Source: Bacteroides sp. (GTDB taxonomy: Bacteria > Bacteroidota > Bacteroidia > Bacteroidales > SM23-62). From it: a stretch of DNA of 5,581 nt. Below are positions 1 through 5,581 of the stretch, piece by piece. A program made the position numbers and the translations under genes. The notes under the pieces are model-generated. The model searched no databases, was not told where the DNA came from, and saw only the letters and a list, made by a program, of their open reading frames with translations. The stretch is from positions 1-5,581 of the forward strand of contig JAUUZM010000234.1 of the NCBI GenBank assembly GCA_030589965.1, read 5' to 3'. Numbering within the stretch: position 1 is the first letter of the stretch; each line of letters starts with the position of its first letter.

Positions 1-3000
1 GATATAAGGGGATCAGTCGGTGTTGAGCAAAAGGAGATTGATGATCTGAAAAACAAGATGGAGGATCCACAGATGGAAGTGGAGGAAAAGGAAGGGATCT
101 ATGAGAGAATTGAAGAGCTGGAAAAGGAGATTGATGAGAAACTGGTGTCGGTCCTTGATAGTAGTATACCACTTGCTTTCGCCATAATAAAAGAAACTGC
201 CAAACGATTCACAGAGAATGAATACCTGGAAGTAAGCGCCAATGATTATGACAGGGATCTTGCCGCCGGTAGGGACAGCATTGAAATAGCAGGTGATAAA
301 GCCCGCTGGATGAGCGAGTGGATGGCAGGTGGAACCATGATCAAATGGGATATGATTCATTACGATGTTCAGCTTATTGGTGGGGTAGTGCTTCATCAGG
401 GCCGGATAGCTGAGATGGCAACAGGGGAAGGTAAAACACTGGTTGCTACCCTGCCAGTATATCTTAATGCCCTCTCGGGTCGGGGAGTTCATATTGTAAC
501 CGTGAATGACTATCTGGCGAAGAGGGACTCTGAATGGATGGGGCCCTTGTACGAATTTCATGGACTAAAAGTAGATTGTATCGATAACCATCAGCCCAAT
601 TCCGACGACCGGAGAAAAGCTTACCTGGCGGATGTAACATTTGGGACCAATAATGAATTCGGATTCGACTACCTGAGAGACAATATGGCCATTTCACCTG
701 CCGACCTGGTACAGCGTATTCATAATTATGCTATTGTGGATGAGGTGGACTCGGTATTGGTGGATGATGCCCGTACCCCTCTGATTATTTCCGGTCCGGT
801 TCCCCGGGGTGATGACCAGTTATTCCAGGAAATGAAACCCAAGATTGAAAAGCTTGTGAACGCCCAGCGAAAGCTGATCAATAGTATTATACCGGAAGCC
901 AAGCAAGCTCTGAGTGCTGAGGATAACGACAAGGCCGGATTGTATATGCTGAGGGCTTTCAAAGGACTTCCCCGGAACAAGGCAATGATCAAGATGCTGA
1001 GTGAGGAAGGGAATAAATCCCTTATGAGAAAGACAGAAAACTTCTACATGCAGGAGAACAGTAAGAATATGTTCAAGGTCACGGATGAAATGTATTTTGT
1101 GATCGACGAAAAAAATAACAGCATCGAGTTAACAGAGAAGGGCCTGGACATGATCACTACATCATCCGATGATACTGGATTTTTTGTGCTGCCCGACATT
1201 GGATCTGAGATTGCAGAACTGGAGAAGACTTCTTTGACAGACGAAGAAAAGCTGGAGAAGAAAGATAAGTTATTGCAGGAGTACGCTATTAAATCAGAAC
1301 GGGTTCACACCATTAACCAGCTCCTGAAGGCATATGCCCTGTTTGAGATAGATGTCGAGTATGTGGTAATGGACAACAAGGTTAAGATCGTTGACGAACA
1401 GACTGGCCGTATCCTTGACGGTAGAAGATATTCAGACGGATTGCACCAGGCCATTGAGGCGAAGGAGAATGTCAAGGTTGAAGCGGCTACCCAGACTTTT
1501 GCCACCATTACCCTGCAGAATTTTTTCAGGATGTATAAGAAGCTGGCAGGAATGACAGGTACTGCCGAAACGGAAGCGGGAGAATTATGGGATATTTATA
1601 AACTGGATGTGGTAGTGATTCCCACTAACCGGGACATCGTAAGGGATGACCGGGAGGACCTGGTGTATAAGACGGTCAGGGAAAAGTATAATGCAGTCAT
1701 TGAGGAGATTGTTAAACTGGTCAGGGAAGGAAGACCTATACTGGTAGGTACCACTTCCGTGGAAATTTCAGAATTACTCGCACGGATGCTTAAGATCCGC
1801 AAAATAGATCATAATGTTTTGAACGCAAAATTGCATGCCAAGGAAGCAGATATTGTTGCAACAGCCGGTCAAACCGGATCAGTAACCATTGCTACCAACA
1901 TGGCCGGCCGGGGTACAGATATTAAACTCTCCCCGGAGGTAGTGAAGGCAGGTGGACTGGCAATTATAGGTACAGAAAGGCATGAATCCAGGCGGGTGGA
2001 CAGGCAGCTAAGAGGTCGGGCCGGACGTCAGGGAGACCCGGGATCATCCCAGTTCTATGTTTCACTGGAAGACAACCTGATGCGTTTATTTGGTTCCGCT
2101 CGGATCTCGGGAATTATGGACAAGCTTGGATTAAAGGAGGGAGAAGTAATTCAGCACCAGATGATCAGTAAATCAATCGAAAGAGCCCAGAAAAAAGTAG
2201 AGGAAAACAACTTTGGTATCCGAAAAAGATTGTTGGAATATGATGATGTCATGAATTCTCAAAGAGAGGTTATCTATACCAAACGACGACATGCACTACT
2301 TGGTGAAAGGCTGAGCCTGGATATCAATAATATGATGTTTGATATGTGTGAAAGCATCGTACTGGATAACCATGGAGTCGTGGATTACTCAGAATTTTCA
2401 GAGGAAATATTAAGATATCTTTCAGTTGAACCACCGGTGGACGAGACTGAATATAAGGAATTGAATGCCGAGGAGGTTACCGAAAGACTGTATAATTCTG
2501 TTAAGGAAACATACCAGCGTAAGCACCAGGTGATGGTCCAGCAAGCCTGGCCCGTTATCAAGGATGTTTTTGAAAAACAGGGCAAGGTGTATGAGAATAT
2601 TGTAGTGCCTGTTTCCGATGGCAGTAAGATTTTCCAGATTCTGACCAATCTCGAAAAAGCCTATGAAACAGAGGGATATGAGGTAATCAAGGGATTTGAG
2701 AAAACAGCCAACCTGGCAACCATTGATGATACCTGGAAAGAGCACCTCAGGGAACTTGACGATCTGAAGCAATCCGTTCAGAACGCTTCATATGAGCAGA
2801 AAGATCCATTGCTGATCTACAAGTTTGAGTCCTTTGAACTATTCAAGACGGCCGTTGATAAAATTAATAAAGATGTTGTTTCCAGCCTATTGAAGGGGAA
2901 TATTCCCTTGCGGGATAGCAGCCAGGTACAACAGGCAAGGGGACCCCAACGACTTGACACCAGCGGTATGAAACAGACTAAAAACGATGCACAATCTGCT

Positions 3001-3192
3001 TACGAGGGTGGAGGAGAAGGAGGGGAGGCTCAGTCCCGTCAACCGCAAAAGGTTGAACCGGTCAGGACTGGCAAGAAAATAGGCCGTAATGATATGGTGA
3101 AGGTCCGATATCAGGATGGCAATGTTGTTGAAGCTAAATTCAAGAAATTGGAGCCCGATATAAACAGCGGCGCCTGTGTATTGACAACTTGA
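1..3192 (+). CDS. secA: SecA, preprotein translocase ATPase (5' end outside window)
   Basis: ATPase motor that binds preproteins and drives them through the SecYEG channel at the inner membrane. The frame is open from base 1, so the ATG at 58 is internal; 1063 residues are visible, and about 50 seem to be missing compared with recalled Bacteroidota SecA proteins. Counting from the Met at 58: Walker A GEGKT at 123-127; DEVD (Walker B) at 228-231; an enlarged preprotein-crosslinking region, roughly 235-420; helicase motif V TNMAGRGTD at 613-621; motif VI QLRGRAGRQGD at 650-660; the helical scaffold segment around ENNFGIRKRLLEYDDVMN at 716-733; and the C-terminal core QKDPLLIYKFESFELF at 914-929. 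A Gly/Gln-rich linker (about 950-1000) leads to a tail starting GRND that lacks the cysteine-rich zinc motif of many SecA proteins. It is intact to its TGA stop. No terminator is visible after it, because the convergent toxin gene begins at once. Confidence 0.98.
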   Translation, partial: DIRGSVGVEQKEIDDLKNKMEDPQMEVEEKEGIYERIEELEKEIDEKLVSVLDSSIPLAFAIIKETAKRFTENEYLEVSANDYDRDLAAGRDSIEIAGDKARWMSEWMAGGTMIKWDMIHYDVQLIGGVVLHQGRIAEMATGEGKTLVATLPVYLNALSGRGVHIVTVNDYLAKRDSEWMGPLYEFHGLKVDCIDNHQPNSDDRRKAYLADVTFGTNNEFGFDYLRDNMAISPADLVQRIHNYAIVDEVDSVLVDDARTPLIISGPVPRGDDQLFQEMKPKIEKLVNAQRKLINSIIPEAKQALSAEDNDKAGLYMLRAFKGLPRNKAMIKMLSEEGNKSLMRKTENFYMQENSKNMFKVTDEMYFVIDEKNNSIELTEKGLDMITTSSDDTGFFVLPDIGSEIAELEKTSLTDEEKLEKKDKLLQEYAIKSERVHTINQLLKAYALFEIDVEYVVMDNKVKIVDEQTGRILDGRRYSDGLHQAIEAKENVKVEAATQTFATITLQNFFRMYKKLAGMTGTAETEAGELWDIYKLDVVVIPTNRDIVRDDREDLVYKTVREKYNAVIEEIVKLVREGRPILVGTTSVEISELLARMLKIRKIDHNVLNAKLHAKEADIVATAGQTGSVTIATNMAGRGTDIKLSPEVVKAGGLAIIGTERHESRRVDRQLRGRAGRQGDPGSSQFYVSLEDNLMRLFGSARISGIMDKLGLKEGEVIQHQMISKSIERAQKKVEENNFGIRKRLLEYDDVMNSQREVIYTKRRHALLGERLSLDINNMMFDMCESIVLDNHGVVDYSEFSEEILRYLSVEPPVDETEYKELNAEEVTERLYNSVKETYQRKHQVMVQQAWPVIKDVFEKQGKVYENIVVPVSDGSKIFQILTNLEKAYETEGYEVIKGFEKTANLATIDDTWKEHLRELDDLKQSVQNASYEQKDPLLIYKFESFELFKTAVDKINKDVVSSLLKGNIPLRDSSQVQQARGPQRLDTSGMKQTKNDAQSAYEGGGEGGEAQSRQPQKVEPVRTGKKIGRNDMVKVRYQDGNVVEAKFKKLEPDINSGACVLTT

Positions 3193-3456
3193 TTAGGGTT
3201 TTCTATAGATATCTTTCCGGTGTCCGATCTTTACGATCCAAACAATTAGTTGTCTGTCTTCAATGGAATAAACTACTCTGTATGAGCCTTGCCGGATACG
3301 ATATTTCTCATCGGCAATTAGCTTTTCACATCCTGCAGTCCGGGGATCCAATGCCAGGTTTTGTATTCTCTTAACGATCTTCTGAAGGTCCTTTTTGGGT
3401 AGTTTATTTAGCTCCTTGACGGCAGATGGCTTGATAAATAGACTATATCTTCCCAC
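3193..3456 (-). CDS. RelE/ParE-family toxin of a type II toxin-antitoxin module
   Basis: Small basic protein of 87 residues, the usual length for the RelE/ParE superfamily. Features seen: an N-terminal strand and helices (YSLFIKPSAVKELNKLPKKD, residues 4-23), the core YRIRQGSYRVVYSI (52-65), and the closing strand VKIGHRKDIYRK (75-86). Basic residues R53, R55, R60 and R80, with H79 and Y84, sit where RelE-type ribosome-dependent mRNA interferases carry RNA-contacting or catalytic residues. This favours an RNase over a gyrase poison, but the assignment is inferred. The start is GTG at 3456: the frame has a TAA eight to six codons' distance upstream with no ATG, GTG or TTG in between, and AGG lies just before the start. 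The gene overlaps the 3' end of the antitoxin gene by 14 bases, so translation is probably coupled. Its TAA abuts the secA stop codon on the opposite strand. Confidence 0.92.
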   Translation of the reverse strand: MGRYSLFIKPSAVKELNKLPKKDLQKIVKRIQNLALDPRTAGCEKLIADEKYRIRQGSYRVVYSIEDRQLIVWIVKIGHRKDIYRKP

Positions 3457-3676
3457 TCGACCTGAGTTCTTTTAATATGTATTCAAAGTCCAGGTTGGGT
3501 TCGTTAAGACGGTTTTCAAATGCTTCCAGGTCTTCGAAATCTTCAGCCAGAGAATTTCTTACAGCCTCATTTACCAGGTCAGAAATTGATCTGGAAGCCT
3601 GAGCTGCTTTTACTTTCAGAGCTCTGTGAACCATTGAATCGAGATAAATAGTTGCCCTTTTTAATGTAGTTTCCAT
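3443..3676 (-). CDS. Ribbon-helix-helix (CopG-like) antitoxin
   Basis: Protein of 77 residues that should bind and neutralise the adjacent RelE-type toxin and repress the shared promoter. The N-terminal half fits the ribbon-helix-helix fold: a DNA-contacting strand LKRATIYLD (5-13), helix A from about 14 to 27, and helix B SISDLVNEAVRNSLAED (30-46). The C-terminal part (47-77) is acidic at first (EDFEDLEAFENRLNEP) and should wrap the toxin, as in other modules of this type. The ATG at 3676 is the natural start because it leaves the full strand; the next Met (residue 15) would remove it. The stop TAG lies inside the toxin gene. A candidate promoter and a pair of direct repeats lie immediately upstream. 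The exact antitoxin subfamily cannot be settled by eye. Confidence 0.9.
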   Translation of the reverse strand: METTLKRATIYLDSMVHRALKVKAAQASRSISDLVNEAVRNSLAEDFEDLEAFENRLNEPNLDFEYILKELRSSGKI

Positions 3677-3681
3677 ATATA

Positions 3682-3689
3682 CAAATATA
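3682..3689 (-). promoter_or_regulatory. Candidate -7 element of the toxin-antitoxin promoter
   Basis: On the minus strand this reads TATATTTG, an exact match to the Bacteroidota primary sigma factor -7 consensus TAnnTTTG. Only five bases separate it from the antitoxin ATG, so transcription would begin at or next to the start codon and the mRNA would have almost no leader. The matching -33 region is weak: an AT-rich TTTT lies about 20 bases upstream in place of TTTG. It is a sequence match only. Confidence 0.45.
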
Positions 3690-3716
3690 CATTAAAATGT
3701 TTTGACGTTAAAATGC
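3689..3716. repeat. Two direct repeats, likely antitoxin operator
   Basis: Two 12-base copies, ACATTAAAATGT (3689-3700) and ACGTTAAAATGC (3705-3716), differ at two positions and are offset by 16 bases. The first copy is also a near-palindrome (ACATT-AA-AATGT). They sit directly upstream of and partly against the candidate -7 element of the antitoxin gene. Ribbon-helix-helix antitoxins typically bind paired short repeats at their own promoter, so an autoregulatory operator is the natural reading. Binding itself is inferred. Confidence 0.45.
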
Positions 3717-3738
3717 ATAGATGAGAAGAGGTATTTCA

Positions 3739-3759
3739 TCAGCGGCGCATATGTGCTGA
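3739..3759. other. Imperfect dyad just after dapA stop
   Basis: Arms TCAGC (3739-3743) and GCTGA (3755-3759) enclose an interior with its own near-palindrome around CATATG. The element touches the dapA stop codon. On the dapA transcript it could form a short hairpin that ends or protects the message before the toxin-antitoxin module. No run of T follows, so it is not a standard intrinsic terminator, and a chance palindrome is possible. Confidence 0.25.
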
Positions 3760-4650
3760 CTACATAATCGGGATAGCCTTGATAAGATCGGAAAGCCTGG
3801 TGTAGGTACTGCGGCTCACAGGCACAAGTGGTAACCTCAGATGGTTCTCACAGATATTTAATATGCTCAGGGCTGCTTTGATTCCGGATGGACTTCCTTC
3901 AACAAATAACTGATCAATGATTTCAAGCAGGCCGAAATGAATCCGTCTTGCTTCATCCCATTCGTTTGCCAGGGCAAACCTGACCATCTCAGAGAATTGT
4001 CTGGGGAAGGCATTTCCAATAACCGATATGGCTCCGGAACCACCCAGGCTGATCATAGGTAGAGTAAGTGCGTCATCACCCGAAATGAGATGAAAATGAT
4101 CAGGTTTTTTTGAGGCCAGGGCCATCAACTGGCTCATGTCACCCGAAGCTTCCTTAATACCAATGAATTTTTCACTTTCACAGGCCAGGGCCAGCGTGGT
4201 CTTTGCTTCTATATTTCCTGCCGTTCTTCCGGGAACATTATAGATGATTATTGGAAGTGGACTGGCCTCAGCCAATGCCATGTAATGGGCATGAATACCT
4301 TTCTGAGAAGGTTTATTATAATGGGGTGATGCTGTAAGAATAGCATCCACTCCTTTTAAGTCCCATTCATTAACTTTTTCCAAAAGCTCTGCTGTATTGT
4401 TTCCCCCTATGCCGATTACTATAGGAACCCGGCTATTATTAACGTCCAGAACCTTTTGTAAAACAGAGACCTGCTCTTCAGCTGAGAGAACGGGTGTTTC
4501 TCCGGTTGTGCCCAGAACAACAAGGTAGTCCACCTTATTATTAATGGTATGTTCAATCACATCGGAGAGGGCCCTGAAATCGATGCCATTATCTTTCTTA
4601 AAGGGAGTAACAAGAGCAACTCCTAAACCGATGAATCTGCTGTCCTTCAT
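3760..4650 (-). CDS. dapA: 4-hydroxy-tetrahydrodipicolinate synthase
   Basis: Cytoplasmic enzyme that condenses pyruvate with L-aspartate-4-semialdehyde, the first step specific to the diaminopimelate and lysine branch, which feeds peptidoglycan and protein synthesis. At 296 residues it is full length for this TIM-barrel family. The active-site residues are all present: the GTTGE loop at 47-51 (T48 and T49 bind pyruvate carboxylate), Y111 in SPHYNKPSQKG, Y137 in IIIYNVPGR, R142, and the Schiff-base lysine K166 in FIGIKEASGD. SGDDALTLP (190-198) and GGSGAISVIGN (203-213) are typical of the family. The ATG at 4650 matches the family N-terminus (RFIGLGVALVTPF). It lies 60 bases downstream of the DUF6913-like gene on the same strand, with a candidate promoter of its own in that gap. 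Related aldolases such as NanA share the fold, but the motif set fits DapA well. Confidence 0.95.
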   Translation of the reverse strand: MKDSRFIGLGVALVTPFKKDNGIDFRALSDVIEHTINNKVDYLVVLGTTGETPVLSAEEQVSVLQKVLDVNNSRVPIVIGIGGNNTAELLEKVNEWDLKGVDAILTASPHYNKPSQKGIHAHYMALAEASPLPIIIYNVPGRTAGNIEAKTTLALACESEKFIGIKEASGDMSQLMALASKKPDHFHLISGDDALTLPMISLGGSGAISVIGNAFPRQFSEMVRFALANEWDEARRIHFGLLEIIDQLFVEGSPSGIKAALSILNICENHLRLPLVPVSRSTYTRLSDLIKAIPIM

Positions 4651-4669
4651 TTTCCAAAAATATTATTAA

Positions 4670-4677
4670 CAAATATA
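4670..4677 (-). promoter_or_regulatory. Candidate -7 element upstream of dapA
   Basis: On the minus strand this reads TATATTTG, matching the Bacteroidota -7 consensus TAnnTTTG, 19 bases before the dapA ATG. It is the same octamer as in front of the antitoxin gene. No good TTTG -33 box stands at the expected distance. The spacing would give dapA a short leader and let it be transcribed separately from the gene upstream. Support is the motif and its position only. Confidence 0.4.
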
Positions 4678-4710
4678 GACAATTTTAATTTGAGTGCGCT
4701 GCCAGATAAG

Positions 4711-5250
4711 TCAGCTCCGGGTATGAAGAATAGACAGGTAATGCTTAATCTGCTTGATAAGATAAGATACTGTTTCTTCTTCCTTAATATCGATCATAAG
4801 ATCATACTTTTCAGTATCCTGGTATCTCCCGACTTTGTAGGCAGACGGTGATATTGTTACACTATAGTTTACCGGGAAGAACTCCTTCAGACTTAGGTCA
4901 AACAGAATGTCATATTCCTTCTTGATAAAGTCATCGATGAATGGCATATTTGGTTTATAGTACCAGGTCAGGTCCTTCTGGCAGAAGAAATTATATCCCG
5001 TTCTTAGCAAATAGTGATCAGGTATCTCCTTAGCGCTAACGTATCCTATTACATCTGTTTTAATGGACTCAGATTCAAGAAACTCCCTGAACTCTTTTAC
5101 TGCAGTAAATTCTTCCTCGTTGCAACAATTAAAAATAATGCCTGCTGAACCGGCGGTCGTAAAGTTATTGATCCTTTTGTTTCTCTTAACATGCTTTGAT
5201 GCTCTTTTGAGCTCATAAGCCCCCAAAAACCTACGGATATCGCGGATCAT
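4711..5250 (-). CDS. DUF6913-like conserved protein, function unknown
   Basis: A 179-residue protein that resembles the uncharacterised DUF6913 family of Bacteroidota, as recalled. Visible parts: a strongly basic N-terminus with many Arg and Lys (1-27); a hydrophobic strand AGIIFNC (36-42) followed by a helix; a second strand region TDVIGYVSAK (65-74); the segment FFCQKDLTWYYKPNMP (88-103); YDILFDLS (113-120); and YKVGRYQDTEKYDLMID (138-154) near the C-terminus. The alternating strands and helices suggest a small alpha/beta fold. No signal peptide, membrane segment or catalytic motif is evident. The frame can be extended to a TTG at 5307, but ATG 5250 is preferred: AGGG lies just upstream, and the extra 19 residues (starting TSPGTPDG) look non-coding. 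The gene lies upstream of dapA on the same strand, an arrangement I recall from other Bacteroidota genomes; what links the two is unknown. Confidence 0.8.
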   Translation of the reverse strand: MIRDIRRFLGAYELKRASKHVKRNKRINNFTTAGSAGIIFNCCNEEEFTAVKEFREFLESESIKTDVIGYVSAKEIPDHYLLRTGYNFFCQKDLTWYYKPNMPFIDDFIKKEYDILFDLSLKEFFPVNYSVTISPSAYKVGRYQDTEKYDLMIDIKEEETVSYLIKQIKHYLSILHTRS

Positions 5251-5403
5251 TTTCACCCTGCAATAATATAAAAAATAAAGCCCATCTGGGGTACCCGGGG
5301 AGGTCAATTTATTAACACGAGGGAATTACTGACAGATTGTATAATACCTGAAAATGAATTTCCAGAGACATCTAATAAAATGAATAGCCTTTTGGAATAA
5401 TTC
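5251..5403. other. Intergenic stretch with no recognised gene
   Basis: AT-rich DNA between the DUF6913-like gene and the tRNA remnant. I see no coding frame on either strand. It contains the 8-base palindrome GGGTACCC at 5289-5296 and, read on the minus strand, a T-rich run (about 5262-5278) ahead of the DUF6913-like gene. No convincing -7 element was found for that gene. The AATAGCCTTTTGG segment at 5383-5395 faintly recalls the start of a tRNA D-arm, but it does not pair as one. Confidence 0.4.
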
Positions 5404-5455
5404 GAGCGCATGATTCATAATCATGAGGTCCGGGGTTCAATTCCCCGTATCGCGA
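5404..5455 (+). pseudogene. 3' remnant of a tRNA with CAT anticodon (Met or Ile type)
   Basis: The 3' two-thirds of a tRNA fold cleanly. The 3' strand of a D-stem, GAGC, is at 5404-5407. The anticodon stem CATGA (5409-5413) pairs perfectly with TCATG (5421-5425) around the loop TTCATAA, giving anticodon CAT (5416-5418). A five-base variable loop AGGTC follows, then a perfect T-arm CGGGG-TTCAATT-CCCCG (5431-5447) with the conserved TTC. TATCGCG (5448-5454) would be the 3' acceptor strand, with A at 5455 as discriminator; no CCA is encoded. The expected partner CGCGATA and the D-stem half GCTC are absent upstream, so no full cloverleaf forms. It could be an attachment-site copy left by an integrated element, a recombination junction, or a decayed gene. 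The anticodon alone does not separate elongator Met from Ile with lysidine. Confidence 0.75.
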
Positions 5456-5509
5456 CAAAAGGGGAAAAGGTCTGGATGAGTGCAGCGTATGTAGAGATTT
5501 GATTTGGGT

Positions 5510-5581
5510 TTATATACGTTGGATTATCCATTGATGAAACAGCGGATCAGCAATATAATATCCAATATTTTCTTCATAAAA
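5510..5581 (-). CDS. C-terminal end of an unidentified protein, possibly an AAA/STAND-type ATPase
   Basis: A minus-strand frame enters from the right edge and ends in TAA at 5510-5512 after 23 visible residues. The peptide contains YYIADPLFHQW, an aromatic pattern of the form Y-x-x-x-DP-x-F-x-x-W that I associate with the C-terminal winged-helix part of archaeal-type AAA/STAND ATP-binding proteins common in Bacteroidota accessory DNA. The fragment is too short to prove that it is coding. If it is real, the gene reads toward the tRNA remnant and stops 54 bases from it. The opposite strand also has a short open stretch from ATG 5534, which looks less natural. Confidence 0.35.
   Translation of the reverse strand, partial: FYEENIGYYIADPLFHQWIIQRI

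Noticed and set aside
13..561. A 182-residue minus-strand open frame opposite secA
   Set aside because: It is antisense to strongly conserved SecA sequence including the Walker A region, and its translation has no family resemblance.
2385..2772. Two overlapping minus-strand open frames within secA
   Set aside because: Both are shadows of the conserved SecA C-terminal coding region; no start signals or domain features.
3189..3374. A 61-residue plus-strand open frame after secA, starting at a TTG
   Set aside because: It lies wholly antisense to the toxin gene, overlaps the secA stop and has no recognisable features; the toxin on the other strand explains the openness.
5283..5296. Short GC-rich hairpin followed by a T-rich run on the minus strand, considered as a terminator
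   Set aside because: The stem is only about three base pairs, and it would end transcription just ahead of the DUF6913-like gene with no gene before it.
5290..5300. GGTACCCGGGG resembles a cloning-vector polylinker
   Set aside because: The match is only 11 bases and the bases on both sides do not continue the polylinker, so it is most simply chance.
5251..5307. An N-terminal extension of the DUF6913-like gene to a TTG start
   Set aside because: The extra residues look non-coding, and the ATG at 5250 has an AGGG sequence just upstream and begins a basic stretch more like the family's N-terminus.
5328..5346. TATAAT-like hexamer, considered as a promoter for the tRNA remnant
   Set aside because: It follows the Escherichia coli type of -10 box, not the Bacteroidota type, has no good partner box, and the downstream tRNA is incomplete.
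5534..5581. A plus-strand ATG frame running off the right edge
   Set aside because: It has no promoter or ribosome binding site in view and is opposite a more protein-like minus-strand frame.

Overview
The window looks like a piece of a Bacteroidota chromosome, most likely from the Bacteroidales or a near relative. The main evidence is the SecA: its sequence follows the Bacteroidota type closely, with a long charged N-terminal region, an expanded preprotein-binding domain and a typical C-terminal core. Two further signs are candidate promoters with the Bacteroidota -7 element TAnnTTTG in front of dapA and the antitoxin gene, and a DUF6913-like protein beside dapA. This placement comes from recalled family knowledge, not from a search.

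Layout: positions 1-3192 (+) hold secA, cut at its 5' end by the window edge. Everything from 3193 to 5250 reads on the minus strand. In transcription order it holds a DUF6913-like gene (5250-4711), dapA (4650-3760), and a two-gene type II toxin-antitoxin module: a ribbon-helix-helix antitoxin (3676-3443) overlapped by a RelE/ParE-type toxin (3456-3193). The toxin stop codon touches the secA stop codon with no base between them, so secA and the module converge tail to tail.

The last 330 bases differ. They hold a well-folded 3' portion of a tRNA with a CAT anticodon (about 5404-5455, +) that lacks a matching 5' half, so it is a tRNA remnant and not a working gene. After it comes the C-terminal end of a minus-strand reading frame that enters from the right edge (5581-5510) and faintly resembles the end of an AAA/STAND-type ATP-binding protein.

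How the genes relate: secA (protein export motor) and dapA (lysine and diaminopimelate synthesis) are housekeeping genes with unrelated jobs. The toxin-antitoxin pair between them is probably an acquired or mobile insertion with its own promoter and operator. The tRNA remnant may mark an old recombination junction. I found no CRISPR array, insertion sequence, riboswitch or clearly new multi-gene system. The most unusual points are the tRNA remnant, the zero-gap convergence of toxin and secA, and the possibly leaderless, operator-bearing antitoxin promoter.
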